This document shows, piece after piece, positions 24,518 to 32,134 of a stretch of 64,000 nt of DNA. The position numbers and the translations under genes are program-made. This DNA is from Roseicella frigidaeris (GTDB lineage: Bacteria; Pseudomonadota; Alphaproteobacteria; Acetobacterales; Acetobacteraceae): positions 62,001 through 126,000 of the forward strand of contig NZ_QLIX01000012.1 in the NCBI RefSeq assembly GCF_003258945.1, read 5' to 3'. The notes under the pieces were generated by a model that was not told the DNA's origin, did no database searches, and saw nothing but the letters and a program-made list of their open reading frames with translations. Each line of letters begins with the position of its first letter. The first letter of the stretch is position 1.

Positions 24518-24991
24518 TCAGCCCGCCGGCGGATGCGCCGCCAGGAACCGCTCGAAGGCGGCGAGGGTCGGGCCGCTGACATGGTGCTCGATACCCTCGG
24601 CATCGAGTTCTGCCACCTCGGGCGGCACGCCGACGGCGCGCAGGAAGGCGACCACGGTCTGGTGCCGCGCCCGCACCCTGCGGGCCAGGGCCTGGCCGGC
24701 CTCGGTGAGGAAGACGCCGCGATAGGGCTTGCCGTTGGCGAGGCCGTCCCGCTTCAGGCGGCCGATGGTCTTGATGGCCGTGGCATGGGTGACGCCGAGA
24801 CGGCGGGCGATGTCGGTCGCCCGCGCCTCGCCCTCGGTGTCGAGCAGGTCGGCGATGATTTCGACATAGTCCTCGGCCAGGGCGCTGGCCCGGGCGGAGC
24901 GGGCGGAGGCGTGCCGGACGGCCTCGGCCGGGGGGCCGGCCGTCCCGCCATCCATGGGAGGCTTCACGGGGAGGTCTGCGGACGAGGTCAC
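24518..24991 (-). CDS. mntR: MntR manganese-responsive repressor (DtxR superfamily)
   Basis: A 157-residue regulator. After a 37-residue N-terminal extension come AEDYVEIIADLL, the winged helix (ATDIARRLGVTHATAIKTIGRLKRDG) and a short dimerisation domain. The metal ligands of Bacillus MntR are all visible: Asp and Glu in EDYVEII, His in ARHQTVV, and Glu/Glu/His in DAEGIEHHVS. This ligand set is that of Mn-type MntR rather than iron-type DtxR, and there is no SH3-like third domain. An ATG at 24955 is an alternative start. It is divergent from a TonB-dependent receptor and should repress it, and itself, when manganese is sufficient (inference supported by paired operators). Confidence 0.92.
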   Translation of the reverse strand: MTSSADLPVKPPMDGGTAGPPAEAVRHASARSARASALAEDYVEIIADLLDTEGEARATDIARRLGVTHATAIKTIGRLKRDGLANGKPYRGVFLTEAGQALARRVRARHQTVVAFLRAVGVPPEVAELDAEGIEHHVSGPTLAAFERFLAAHPPAG

Positions 24992-25020
24992 CGCCTCAGA
25001 TCAGCATTTTCGCAGGTCAG

Positions 25021-25026
25021 TGTCAA
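25021..25026 (-). promoter_or_regulatory. Consensus -35 element for mntR
   Basis: TTGACA read on the minus strand, 30 bases upstream of the MTSSAD start codon. The region one spacer downstream has no good -10 (nearest TGATCT), so the promoter is incomplete by consensus. It directly abuts operator-like site 1 (25029-25044), which would cover the RNA polymerase upstream contacts. Confidence 0.4.
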
Positions 25027-25028
25027 TT

Positions 25029-25044
25029 TGTAGCCAATGGAACA
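25029..25044 (+). promoter_or_regulatory. Operator-like site 1 (MntR candidate)
   Basis: TGTAGCCAATGGAACA. On the opposite strand the same sequence, with 15 of 16 bases identical, recurs at 25114-25129. Each copy also has imperfect internal dyad symmetry (TGT-N10-ACA). Lying immediately upstream of the mntR -35, it is well placed for autoregulation. Confidence 0.6.
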
Positions 25045-25113
25045 TCATCGGATTGGATGACCTATTCCGGGAGGAAGGCTCATTACGCTTGCCCTGGTCG
25101 CCATGCCCTATAG

Positions 25114-25129
25114 TGTTCCATAGGCTACA
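25114..25129 (-). promoter_or_regulatory. Operator-like site 2 (MntR candidate)
   Basis: TGTTCCATAGGCTACA on the plus strand, i.e. TGTAGCCTATGGAACA on the minus strand, the inverted partner of site 1. It overlaps the end of a TATAGT (25109-25114), the best -10 candidate for the receptor gene, and ends 15 bases before its start codon, so a bound repressor would block initiation. Confidence 0.6.
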
Positions 25130-25144
25130 TCATGGAGGAGAGGC

Positions 25145-27289
25145 ATGCGGCGACGGGACCGGGCGAGGCATCCTGCGGCGCCGGGGCGCCGGATACCCTG
25201 GCCCCTGCTGCTGCTGGCCGGCGGCTGCCTGCAGGCCGAGGCCCGGGCCCAGGACGGTGAGCCGGAGGCCGCCCCGACCGAGCTGCCGGAGCTCGTCGTC
25301 GAGGCCCGCCCCTCCGAGGCGGCACGGCTGCGCATCCCTCCCGCCCTCGGCGCCAGCGTCACCGAGATCGACCGCGAGGCCATCGAGAGCCTGCCGCTCG
25401 GCGGCTCGGCCCCGCTGAGCCAGGTGCTGCTGCAGGCGCCGGGCGTCGCCGGCGACGCGCAGGGCGACATCCATGTCCGCGGCGACCACCGCAACCTGCA
25501 ATACCGCATCGACGGCGTCATGATCCCCGAGGCCATCGGCGGCTTCGCCCAGCTCTTCGAGGCGCGCGGCCTGCGCTCGGTCAGCCTGATCACCGGCGCG
25601 CTGCCGGCGCAATTCGGCCTGCGCACCGCCGGCGTCATCGACCTGCAGCTCCGCTCCGGCGCCGAGAATCCCGGCGGGTCGGCCGGGCTCAGCGGCGGCA
25701 GCCACGGCACCGTGCAGCCCTTCCTGTCCTATGGCGCAGCCATCGGGCCCTTCGAATACTACCTGACCGGCAGCTTCCTCCGCAGCGACCGCGGCTTCGA
25801 GAACCCGACGCCGGCCTACACCGCCCGGAACAACGAGACGGAGCAGCTCCGTGGTCTTGGCAGCTTCGGCTACCGTCTCGACGACCGGACGCGGCTTGCC
25901 CTCATCGCCGGCACCAACCAATCCCGCTTCCAGGTGCCCGCCGTGCCGGACCAGCCCGCCCGCTTCACGGCCTTCGGCCAGGGCAGCCTGGACAGCGCCG
26001 ATCTGCGCGCCCGGCAATGGCAGCGCGGCAGCTTCGGCGTGCTGGCGCTGCAGCGGTCTGAGGGCGCGCTGGACACCCAGCTCTCGGCCTATGCGCGGCA
26101 GAGCTCGCTGAACTATCTGCCCGACCTGCTCGGGGAGATGCTGGCAAACGGCGTCGCCGCCGAGACGCGGCGGAACAACCTCTCGATCGGCCTGCAGGCG
26201 GATGCCACCTGGCGCGCCGCGGCGGCGCATACGCTGCGCTTCGGCCTCCTCGCCTCGACCGACACCACCCGCAACCGCATGGCGACCACGGTGCTGCCGC
26301 TCGACGCCGCCGGCAACGCCTTCGACGCGCCCCGCACCATCGCCGACCGCGCGACGCTGACGCAGCAGCTCTACGGCCTCTACCTGCAGGACGAGTGGCG
26401 CCTCACCGAGCGGCTGACCGCCAATCTCGGCGCCCGCTTCGACATCGTGCAGGGGCCGGCCGACGGGTCGCAGCTCAGCCCGCGCGCCAACCTCGTCTGG
26501 CGGGCCACGGAGACGACGACCCTCGCCCTCGGCTATGCCCGCTACTTCACGCCGCCGCCGGCGGAGCTGCTGGCCCGGCCGACCCTGCCCCTCTATGCCG
26601 GCACCACGGCCGCGCCCGCCGTGCCGGGCATCGGCCCGGTGCTGCCGGAGAGTGCGCATTACTTCAATCTCGGCCTGCGCCAGGCGCTCGGCGAGCATCT
26701 CACCCTCGGCGCCGAGGCCTATTACCGGCAGTCGCGGAACCTGCAGGATCTGGGGCAGTTCGGCACCGCCTACATCTTCTCGCCCTACAACTACCGCGAC
26801 GGCCGCCTCTACGGCGTGGAGCTGACGGCGAGCTACCGCGACGGGCCGCTGCTCGCCCATGGCAACCTCGCCTATGGCCGGGCCGAGGGGCGCGACCCCG
26901 TCTCCAACCAGTATCTCCTCGATCCCGCGGAGTATGCCTATGCCCGCGGCAAATATGTCCGGCTCGACCACCTGCAGACCATCACCGGCTCGGCCGGCCT
27001 CGGCTACCGGCCCTGGCCCGGCGGCACGGTCGGGGGCACGCTCGTCTATGCCAGCGGGCTGCGCAGGGGGTTCGCCAACAGCGAGCATGTCACGCCCTAC
27101 CTGACGGCCAATCTCAGCCTGGCGCAGGAGTTCGAGCTGCCGCGGGCCGGGCGCTGGACGGCGCGGCTCGACCTGCTGAACATCGGCGACCGGATCTACC
27201 AGCTCCGCGACGGCACCGGCATCGGGGTCAGCGCGGAGCAGTACGGGCTGCGGCGCGCGGTCTTCGTCAGCCTGTCCCGGGCGCTGTAG
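25145..27289 (+). CDS. TonB-dependent outer-membrane receptor, candidate manganese receptor
   Basis: A 714-residue outer-membrane active transporter. Signal segment WPLLLLAGGCLQAEARAQ ends near residue 36; a TonB-box-like ELPELVVEA follows at about 47. The plug domain (LGGSAPLSQVLLQAPGVAGDAQGD, IRGxx-like VRGDHRNLQYRIDGV) leads into a 22-strand barrel ending RAVFVSLSRAL, with the expected aromatic-rich last strands. Length is short to average for the family. Divergence from mntR across two matching operator-like sites argues for uptake of manganese, as in the MnoT receptor of Bradyrhizobium (established precedent). The call of substrate is inference. A GGAGGAGAGG ribosome binding site supports the start. 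Confidence 0.87.
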   Translation: MRRRDRARHPAAPGRRIPWPLLLLAGGCLQAEARAQDGEPEAAPTELPELVVEARPSEAARLRIPPALGASVTEIDREAIESLPLGGSAPLSQVLLQAPGVAGDAQGDIHVRGDHRNLQYRIDGVMIPEAIGGFAQLFEARGLRSVSLITGALPAQFGLRTAGVIDLQLRSGAENPGGSAGLSGGSHGTVQPFLSYGAAIGPFEYYLTGSFLRSDRGFENPTPAYTARNNETEQLRGLGSFGYRLDDRTRLALIAGTNQSRFQVPAVPDQPARFTAFGQGSLDSADLRARQWQRGSFGVLALQRSEGALDTQLSAYARQSSLNYLPDLLGEMLANGVAAETRRNNLSIGLQADATWRAAAAHTLRFGLLASTDTTRNRMATTVLPLDAAGNAFDAPRTIADRATLTQQLYGLYLQDEWRLTERLTANLGARFDIVQGPADGSQLSPRANLVWRATETTTLALGYARYFTPPPAELLARPTLPLYAGTTAAPAVPGIGPVLPESAHYFNLGLRQALGEHLTLGAEAYYRQSRNLQDLGQFGTAYIFSPYNYRDGRLYGVELTASYRDGPLLAHGNLAYGRAEGRDPVSNQYLLDPAEYAYARGKYVRLDHLQTITGSAGLGYRPWPGGTVGGTLVYASGLRRGFANSEHVTPYLTANLSLAQEFELPRAGRWTARLDLLNIGDRIYQLRDGTGIGVSAEQYGLRRAVFVSLSRAL

Positions 27290-27444
27290 GATATCCGGTC
27301 TGCCGCCGGCCTGGGCAGCCCTGCCGTCCCGCTGCGCAGCCGGCGCCGCACCGGCCGCATCTTCCGCGCTCCGGGTCCCGATAGGTGCTTCCCAGCGGCG
27401 GTCATGGCCGGTTTGATGGCCCGACCGCGCTGGAGGATCAGCCC

Positions 27445-27489
27445 ATGACGCCACCGCCCGCCCCCCGCCTGCCGCCCCGGCGGGGCTGA
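27445..27489 (+). other. Possible 14-codon leader peptide upstream of hyuA
   Basis: An ATG preceded by GGAGGA with 7-base spacing opens a frame reading MTPPPAPRLPPRRG and then stop, ending 3 bases before the hyuA ATG. The hyuA start has only a weak ribosome binding site (CGGGGC), which can pair with GCCCCG inside the leader. Polyproline runs such as PPP can stall ribosomes without EF-P. Together this could couple hyuA translation to that of the leader. Short open frames are frequent in GC-rich DNA, so this remains tentative. Confidence 0.4.
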
Positions 27490-27492
27490 CGC

Positions 27493-29568
27493 ATGGCCTG
27501 GCGCATCGGCGTCGATATCGGCGGCACCTTCACGGATGTGGCGCTGGTCGAGGAGGGCACGGGGCGCCTGGCCGTCGCCAAGGTGCTGACCACGCCGCCG
27601 GATTTCGGCCAGGGCGTGCTGGAGGGGCTGCGGCAGGCGCTGGCCGGCAACGCCATCGCGGCCGCCGAGGTCTCGCTGCTCGCGCATGCCACGACGGTCG
27701 TCACCAACGCGCTGCTGGAGCAGAAGGGCGCCAGGGCCGCCTTCGTCTCGACCCGTGGCTTCCGCGACCTGCTGGAGCTGCGGCGCAGCGCCCGCGCCGA
27801 TCTCTACGACCTGTTCCAGGACGGGCCGAGCGTGCTCATCCCGCGCCGGCGCCGCTTCGAGATCACCGGGCGGATCGACGCCCAGGGCGCGGTGGTGACG
27901 CCGCTGGCGGAGCCGGAGGTGCCGGCGCTGGTCGAGGCGATCCGCGCCTCGGGCGCCGAGACGGTCGGCGTCTCGCTGCTCTTCTCCTTCCTCAACGACG
28001 CTCATGAGCGGCGGCTGGGCGCGCTGCTGCGCGCCGCCCTGCCGGGGGTGCGGGTCTTCCTCTCCTCCGAGGTGCTGCCCGAGATCCGGGAATACGAGCG
28101 CGCCAGCACCACCGCGGTCTGCGCCTATGTCGGGCCGCTGCTGGAGGGCTACCTGGCGCGGCTGCAGGCGGCGACCGGCCAGCTCGGCCTGCCGCCGCTG
28201 CATGTCATGGGCAGCGGCGGCGGCGTGCTGGACGTGGCGGAATGCCTGCGCATGCCGGCCGCCATCGTCGAGAGCGGCCCGGCCGCCGGGGTGGTGGCGG
28301 CGGCGCTGGTCGGCCGGCAGCTCGGCCTGCCCAACATCCTCTCCTTCGACATGGGCGGCACCACCGCCAAGGCCAGCACCGTCGTCGATGGCACGGTGAC
28401 GGTGACCGCGGAGTACGAGGTCGGCGGCAGCGTCAACGGCAAGCGCTTCGTCGCCGGCACCGGCCACCCGATCCGGGTGCCGGTGGTGGATCTGGCCGAG
28501 GTCAGCGCCGGCGGCGGCAGCATCGCCTGGGTCGATCCCGGCGGCGCGCTGAAGGTCGGCCCGCACAGCGCCGGCGCCATGCCCGGCCCCGCCGCCTATG
28601 GCCGCGGCGGCACCCGGCCGACGGTGACCGATGCCAATATCCTGCTCGGCTACCTGGACGCGACGGCGCTGCTCGACGGCCGGCTGCGGATCGACCGCGC
28701 CGCCGCCGAGCGCGCGGTCGCCGAGCATGTCGCCGGGCCGCTCGGCCTCCCGGTCCTCGAGGCCGCGGCCCGCATCGTCGAGGTGGTGAACGCCAATATG
28801 TGCGACGCGCTGCGCATCGTCTCGGTCGAGCGCGGCCATGATGCGCGGGAGTTCAGCCTGATGGCCTTCGGCGGCGCCGGGCCGGTGCATGCCGCCTTCC
28901 TCGCCGCCGAGCTGGGGGTGCCGGAGGTGGTGGTGCCACCCGGCCCCGGCGCCTTCTCGGCGCTCGGCCTGGTGGCGACCGACCTGCGGCGCGACTATGC
29001 CCGCACCCTCTACGCCACGCTCGACGCCGCCGATCCGGCGCGCATCGCCGAGGTGGTGGCGGCGATGGAGGCCGAGGGCCTCGCCATGCTGGACGCCGCC
29101 GGCGTGCCGGCGGATCGCCGCGCCCTGCTGCGCCAGGCGGATTGCCGCTACCGCCGGCAGGCCTATGAGCTGACGGTGCCGATGCAGGACGGGCCGGTGA
29201 CGGCGGCGACCCTCTCGGCGCTGGCCGCCGCCTTCCATGCCCGCCACGCCCAGACCTATGGCCATGCGAACGAGGCCGAGCCGGTGCAGCTCGTCAACCT
29301 CCGCCTCAGCGCCATCGGCCGCCAACCGGCGCTGACTCTGGCCCAGCCCTGCCGCCCCGAGGCCGCGCGCGCAGGCGAGCGGCCCGTCTGGTTCGACGGC
29401 GCCCTGCGCCCGACGCGCATCCTCTGGCGCGAGGGCCTGGCGCCGGGCGCGGCGGTGCCCGGCCCGGCGGTGCTCGAGGCGCTCGATTCCACCACCCTGG
29501 TCCCGCCGGGCTGGGTGGCGGCGGTGGCGGAGCACGGGCTGCTGCGCATGACCCGGGGAGACGGCTGA
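27493..29568 (+). CDS. hyuA: Hydantoinase/oxoprolinase family protein, subunit A
   Basis: A 691-residue protein of the HyuA/acetone carboxylase beta/5-oxoprolinase family, an ATP-dependent enzyme acting on cyclic amides or related carbonyl substrates. The N-terminal RIGVDIGGTFTDVAL is the acetate/sugar kinase-like phosphate loop; a second phosphate motif SFDMGGTTAKAS lies near residue 288, and MAFGGAGPVHA near 460. Full length. The stop overlaps the ATG of the B subunit gene (ATGA), as usual for this two-component enzyme. Substrate may be a hydantoin, 5-oxoproline or another lactam; not decidable. No hydantoin racemase or carbamoylase is adjacent. Confidence 0.92.
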   Translation: MAWRIGVDIGGTFTDVALVEEGTGRLAVAKVLTTPPDFGQGVLEGLRQALAGNAIAAAEVSLLAHATTVVTNALLEQKGARAAFVSTRGFRDLLELRRSARADLYDLFQDGPSVLIPRRRRFEITGRIDAQGAVVTPLAEPEVPALVEAIRASGAETVGVSLLFSFLNDAHERRLGALLRAALPGVRVFLSSEVLPEIREYERASTTAVCAYVGPLLEGYLARLQAATGQLGLPPLHVMGSGGGVLDVAECLRMPAAIVESGPAAGVVAAALVGRQLGLPNILSFDMGGTTAKASTVVDGTVTVTAEYEVGGSVNGKRFVAGTGHPIRVPVVDLAEVSAGGGSIAWVDPGGALKVGPHSAGAMPGPAAYGRGGTRPTVTDANILLGYLDATALLDGRLRIDRAAAERAVAEHVAGPLGLPVLEAAARIVEVVNANMCDALRIVSVERGHDAREFSLMAFGGAGPVHAAFLAAELGVPEVVVPPGPGAFSALGLVATDLRRDYARTLYATLDAADPARIAEVVAAMEAEGLAMLDAAGVPADRRALLRQADCRYRRQAYELTVPMQDGPVTAATLSALAAAFHARHAQTYGHANEAEPVQLVNLRLSAIGRQPALTLAQPCRPEAARAGERPVWFDGALRPTRILWREGLAPGAAVPGPAVLEALDSTTLVPPGWVAAVAEHGLLRMTRGDG

Positions 29569-31259
29569 TGCGAGACCCGCTGCATGGCATCGATCCCGCC
29601 CGCTTCGAGGTGGTGAAGAACGCGCTGCTCGCCGCCGCCGAGGAGATGAAGATCGTCCTGGCGAAGACCGCCTATTCGCCGCTGCTGAAGGTGGCGGGCG
29701 ACTATTCCTGCGGCATCTTCAACGCCCGCGGCGAGATGGTGGCGCAGGGGCCCGACCTGCCGATCCATCTCGGCTCCATGCCGGATGCGGTCGGCAGCGT
29801 GGCGCGCGCCTTCCCCGATGTCGCGCCGGGCGACGTGTTCATCCACAACGACCCCTATCGCGGCGGCTCGCACCTGCCGGACGTCAACGTGGTGATGCCG
29901 GCCTTCCACCAGGGGCGGCTGCTCGGCTTCGGCTGCGTCCGCGCCCATTGGCCGGATATCGGCAGCGCCACGCCCGGCAGCTACGGCGCGGTGACGGAGA
30001 TCTATGGCGAGGGGCTGCGCCTGCCACCGGTCCGGCTCTACCGCGACGGCAAGCCGGACCCGTCGGTGGAGGCCATCATCCTCGCCAATGTCCGCACCCC
30101 GGCGGAGCGGCTGGGCGATATCCGCGCCCAGGTCGCCGCCAACCGGCGGGCGGCGGAGCGGATGATCGGCCTTGCCGGCAAATACGGCGTCGACGAGCTG
30201 TTGCGCATCATGGATGCGGTGCTCGACTATTCCGAGACGATGATGCGCCAGGCGCTGCGGGCGCTGCCGGATGGCGATGCCGGCTTCGAGGATATCATCG
30301 ACGGCGACGGCATCCTGGAGCCGGGCGAGGATGCGGACCGCCCGTTCCGCCTCCGGCTCGCGCTCCGCAAGCGCGGCGACACCATCGCCGCGGATTTCGC
30401 CGGCTCCGACCCGCAGGTGCCGGGGCCGATGAACGCGCCGCTCAGCGTCACCGCCTCCGGCGTCTATGCGGCCCTGAAGATGATCGTCGACCCGGACAGC
30501 CTGATCCCGCCGAATTCCGGCTGCTGGCGGCCGGTGACGGTGACGGCGCCACCCGGCAGCGTGGTGAACGCGCAGGAGCCGGCGCCGGTGGTCTATGCCA
30601 ACCACGAGATGTCGCACCGCGTCTCCGAGATGGTCTTCGCCGCCATGTACGGCATCACGCCGGACCGGGTGCTGGCCGGCTCCCAGGGCACCAGCGGCAT
30701 CACCACCTTCGGCGGCATCGACTACCGCAGCGGCGAGCGCTTCGTCAGCTACGAGAGCACCAAGGGCGGCTTCGGCGCGCGGCCGGTGAAGGACGGCATC
30801 AACGCCGTCTCGGCGGTGATCAGCAACATGCTGAACACGCCGATCGAGGTGCTGGAGATGAGCGCGCCGCTGCGCGTCGAGGAATACGCGCTGGTGCCGG
30901 ACAGCGGCGGCGCCGGCACCTGGCGCGGCGGCCTCGGCGTGCGGCGCTCCTGGCGCGTGCTGGGCCATGCGCTGCGCGGCGCCATGTGCTTCGAGCGGCA
31001 GGTGACGCCGCCCTTCGGCCAGGCCGGCGGCCTGCCGGGCAGCAAGGCCCGGCTCTGGATCACCCTGCCCGACGGCACGCAACGGGTGCTGGCCGGCAAG
31101 GGCGCCTTCACCGCGCCGGAAGGCGCGGTGGTGACGGTGGAGGCGCCGGGCTCCGGCGGCTACGGCCCGCCGGCCGGGCGCGACCGCGCCGCGCTGCGCG
31201 AGGACGTGCTGGACGGCTATGTCACGGCGGAGAGCGCCGACCGCGACTACGGCGGCTGA
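29568..31259 (+). CDS. hyuB: Hydantoinase B/oxoprolinase family protein, subunit B
   Basis: A 563-residue HyuB/5-oxoprolinase C-domain protein that acts with the A subunit to complete ATP-dependent ring opening. Visible family motifs: ARGEMVAQGPDLPIHLGSMP, HNDPYRGGSHLPDV (around residues 88-101, with the histidine and aspartate seen in all members), and VYANHEMSHRVSEM. The start codon overlaps the A-subunit stop by four bases. The C-terminal VTVEAPGSGGYGPPAGRD is the normal family end. After the stop, 31260-31432 holds a GCCCCGGCC/GGCCGGGGC inverted repeat with a long loop and no gene. Confidence 0.92.
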   Translation: MRDPLHGIDPARFEVVKNALLAAAEEMKIVLAKTAYSPLLKVAGDYSCGIFNARGEMVAQGPDLPIHLGSMPDAVGSVARAFPDVAPGDVFIHNDPYRGGSHLPDVNVVMPAFHQGRLLGFGCVRAHWPDIGSATPGSYGAVTEIYGEGLRLPPVRLYRDGKPDPSVEAIILANVRTPAERLGDIRAQVAANRRAAERMIGLAGKYGVDELLRIMDAVLDYSETMMRQALRALPDGDAGFEDIIDGDGILEPGEDADRPFRLRLALRKRGDTIAADFAGSDPQVPGPMNAPLSVTASGVYAALKMIVDPDSLIPPNSGCWRPVTVTAPPGSVVNAQEPAPVVYANHEMSHRVSEMVFAAMYGITPDRVLAGSQGTSGITTFGGIDYRSGERFVSYESTKGGFGARPVKDGINAVSAVISNMLNTPIEVLEMSAPLRVEEYALVPDSGGAGTWRGGLGVRRSWRVLGHALRGAMCFERQVTPPFGQAGGLPGSKARLWITLPDGTQRVLAGKGAFTAPEGAVVTVEAPGSGGYGPPAGRDRAALREDVLDGYVTAESADRDYGG

Positions 31260-31432
31260 GGCCGCGTTCCAACCCGGCCCGCGCCGTCGCCCCGGCCGGC
31301 ATCGTGCCGCGTCTGTCCCGCGCCTGATCCCGCGGCGGGCCGGGGCAAACCCATCCCCGCCGCCCGCGTTGGCAGGGCACGCGGCCAGGCCGGATGCGAT
31401 GCGCCTGCGGCCAGGGGTGGGGCGGATGAGCG

Positions 31433-32134
31433 GTGCATGGTGATCCCGACGAAGCCCGCCCACCGCGCGACGCCTTGCAGGCGCAGCTCTTCCCGCCCTG
31501 GGCCACGCTGGTGGCCCGCCTCGCCCTCCTGGCCCTGGTGCTGCTGCCGCTCGGCCTGCTGGGGCTGCTGATGGCCCTGCAATACTCCCCCTATGTCACC
31601 GGCCAGGGCATCACGCCCGACCAGCCGGTGCCCTTCAGCCATGAGCATCATGTCGGCGGCCTCGGCCTCGAATGCCGCTACTGCCATGGCGGGGTGGAGG
31701 TCTCGCGCTTCGCCGGCCTGCCGCCGACCGAGACCTGCATGACCTGCCATTCCCAGCTCTGGACCAATGCGGCGATGCTCGCGCCGGTGCGACGCAGCCT
31801 GGCGGAGGATCGGCCGATCCGCTGGCGGCGGGTGAACAACCTGCCGGACTATGTCTATTTCGATCACAGCGTGCATGTGCGCAACGGCGTCGGCTGCACG
31901 AGCTGCCACGGGCCGGTCGACAGCATGCCGCTGATGCGCCAGGCGGCGCCGCTCACCATGGGCTGGTGCCTCGGCTGCCACCGCGACCCGGCGCCGCATC
32001 TGCGCCCCGAATCGGAGATCTATGCCGGCCACTGGACGCCGCCCGCGGACCAGGCGGCGCGCGGCGCGGCGCTGATCGGGCATTACGGCATCCGCACCGC
32101 GCATCTCACGGATTGCTCGGTATGCCACCGGTGA
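31433..32134 (+). CDS. actA: Alternative Complex III subunit ActA, pentaheme cytochrome c
   Basis: A 233-residue membrane-anchored multiheme cytochrome, first gene of the Alternative Complex III (quinol:cytochrome c/oxidase oxidoreductase) operon. One N-terminal transmembrane helix (about residues 25-48) is followed by a periplasmic domain with five CxxCH heme c sites: CRYCH, CMTCH, CTSCH, CLGCH and CSVCH, the number known for ActA. It starts with GTG at 31433, preceded by a G-rich AGGGGTGGGG. It overlaps the next gene by 13 bases. It is proposed to pass electrons from the iron-sulfur subunit toward the mono-heme cytochrome or the oxidase. Confidence 0.92.
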   Translation: MHGDPDEARPPRDALQAQLFPPWATLVARLALLALVLLPLGLLGLLMALQYSPYVTGQGITPDQPVPFSHEHHVGGLGLECRYCHGGVEVSRFAGLPPTETCMTCHSQLWTNAAMLAPVRRSLAEDRPIRWRRVNNLPDYVYFDHSVHVRNGVGCTSCHGPVDSMPLMRQAAPLTMGWCLGCHRDPAPHLRPESEIYAGHWTPPADQAARGAALIGHYGIRTAHLTDCSVCHR

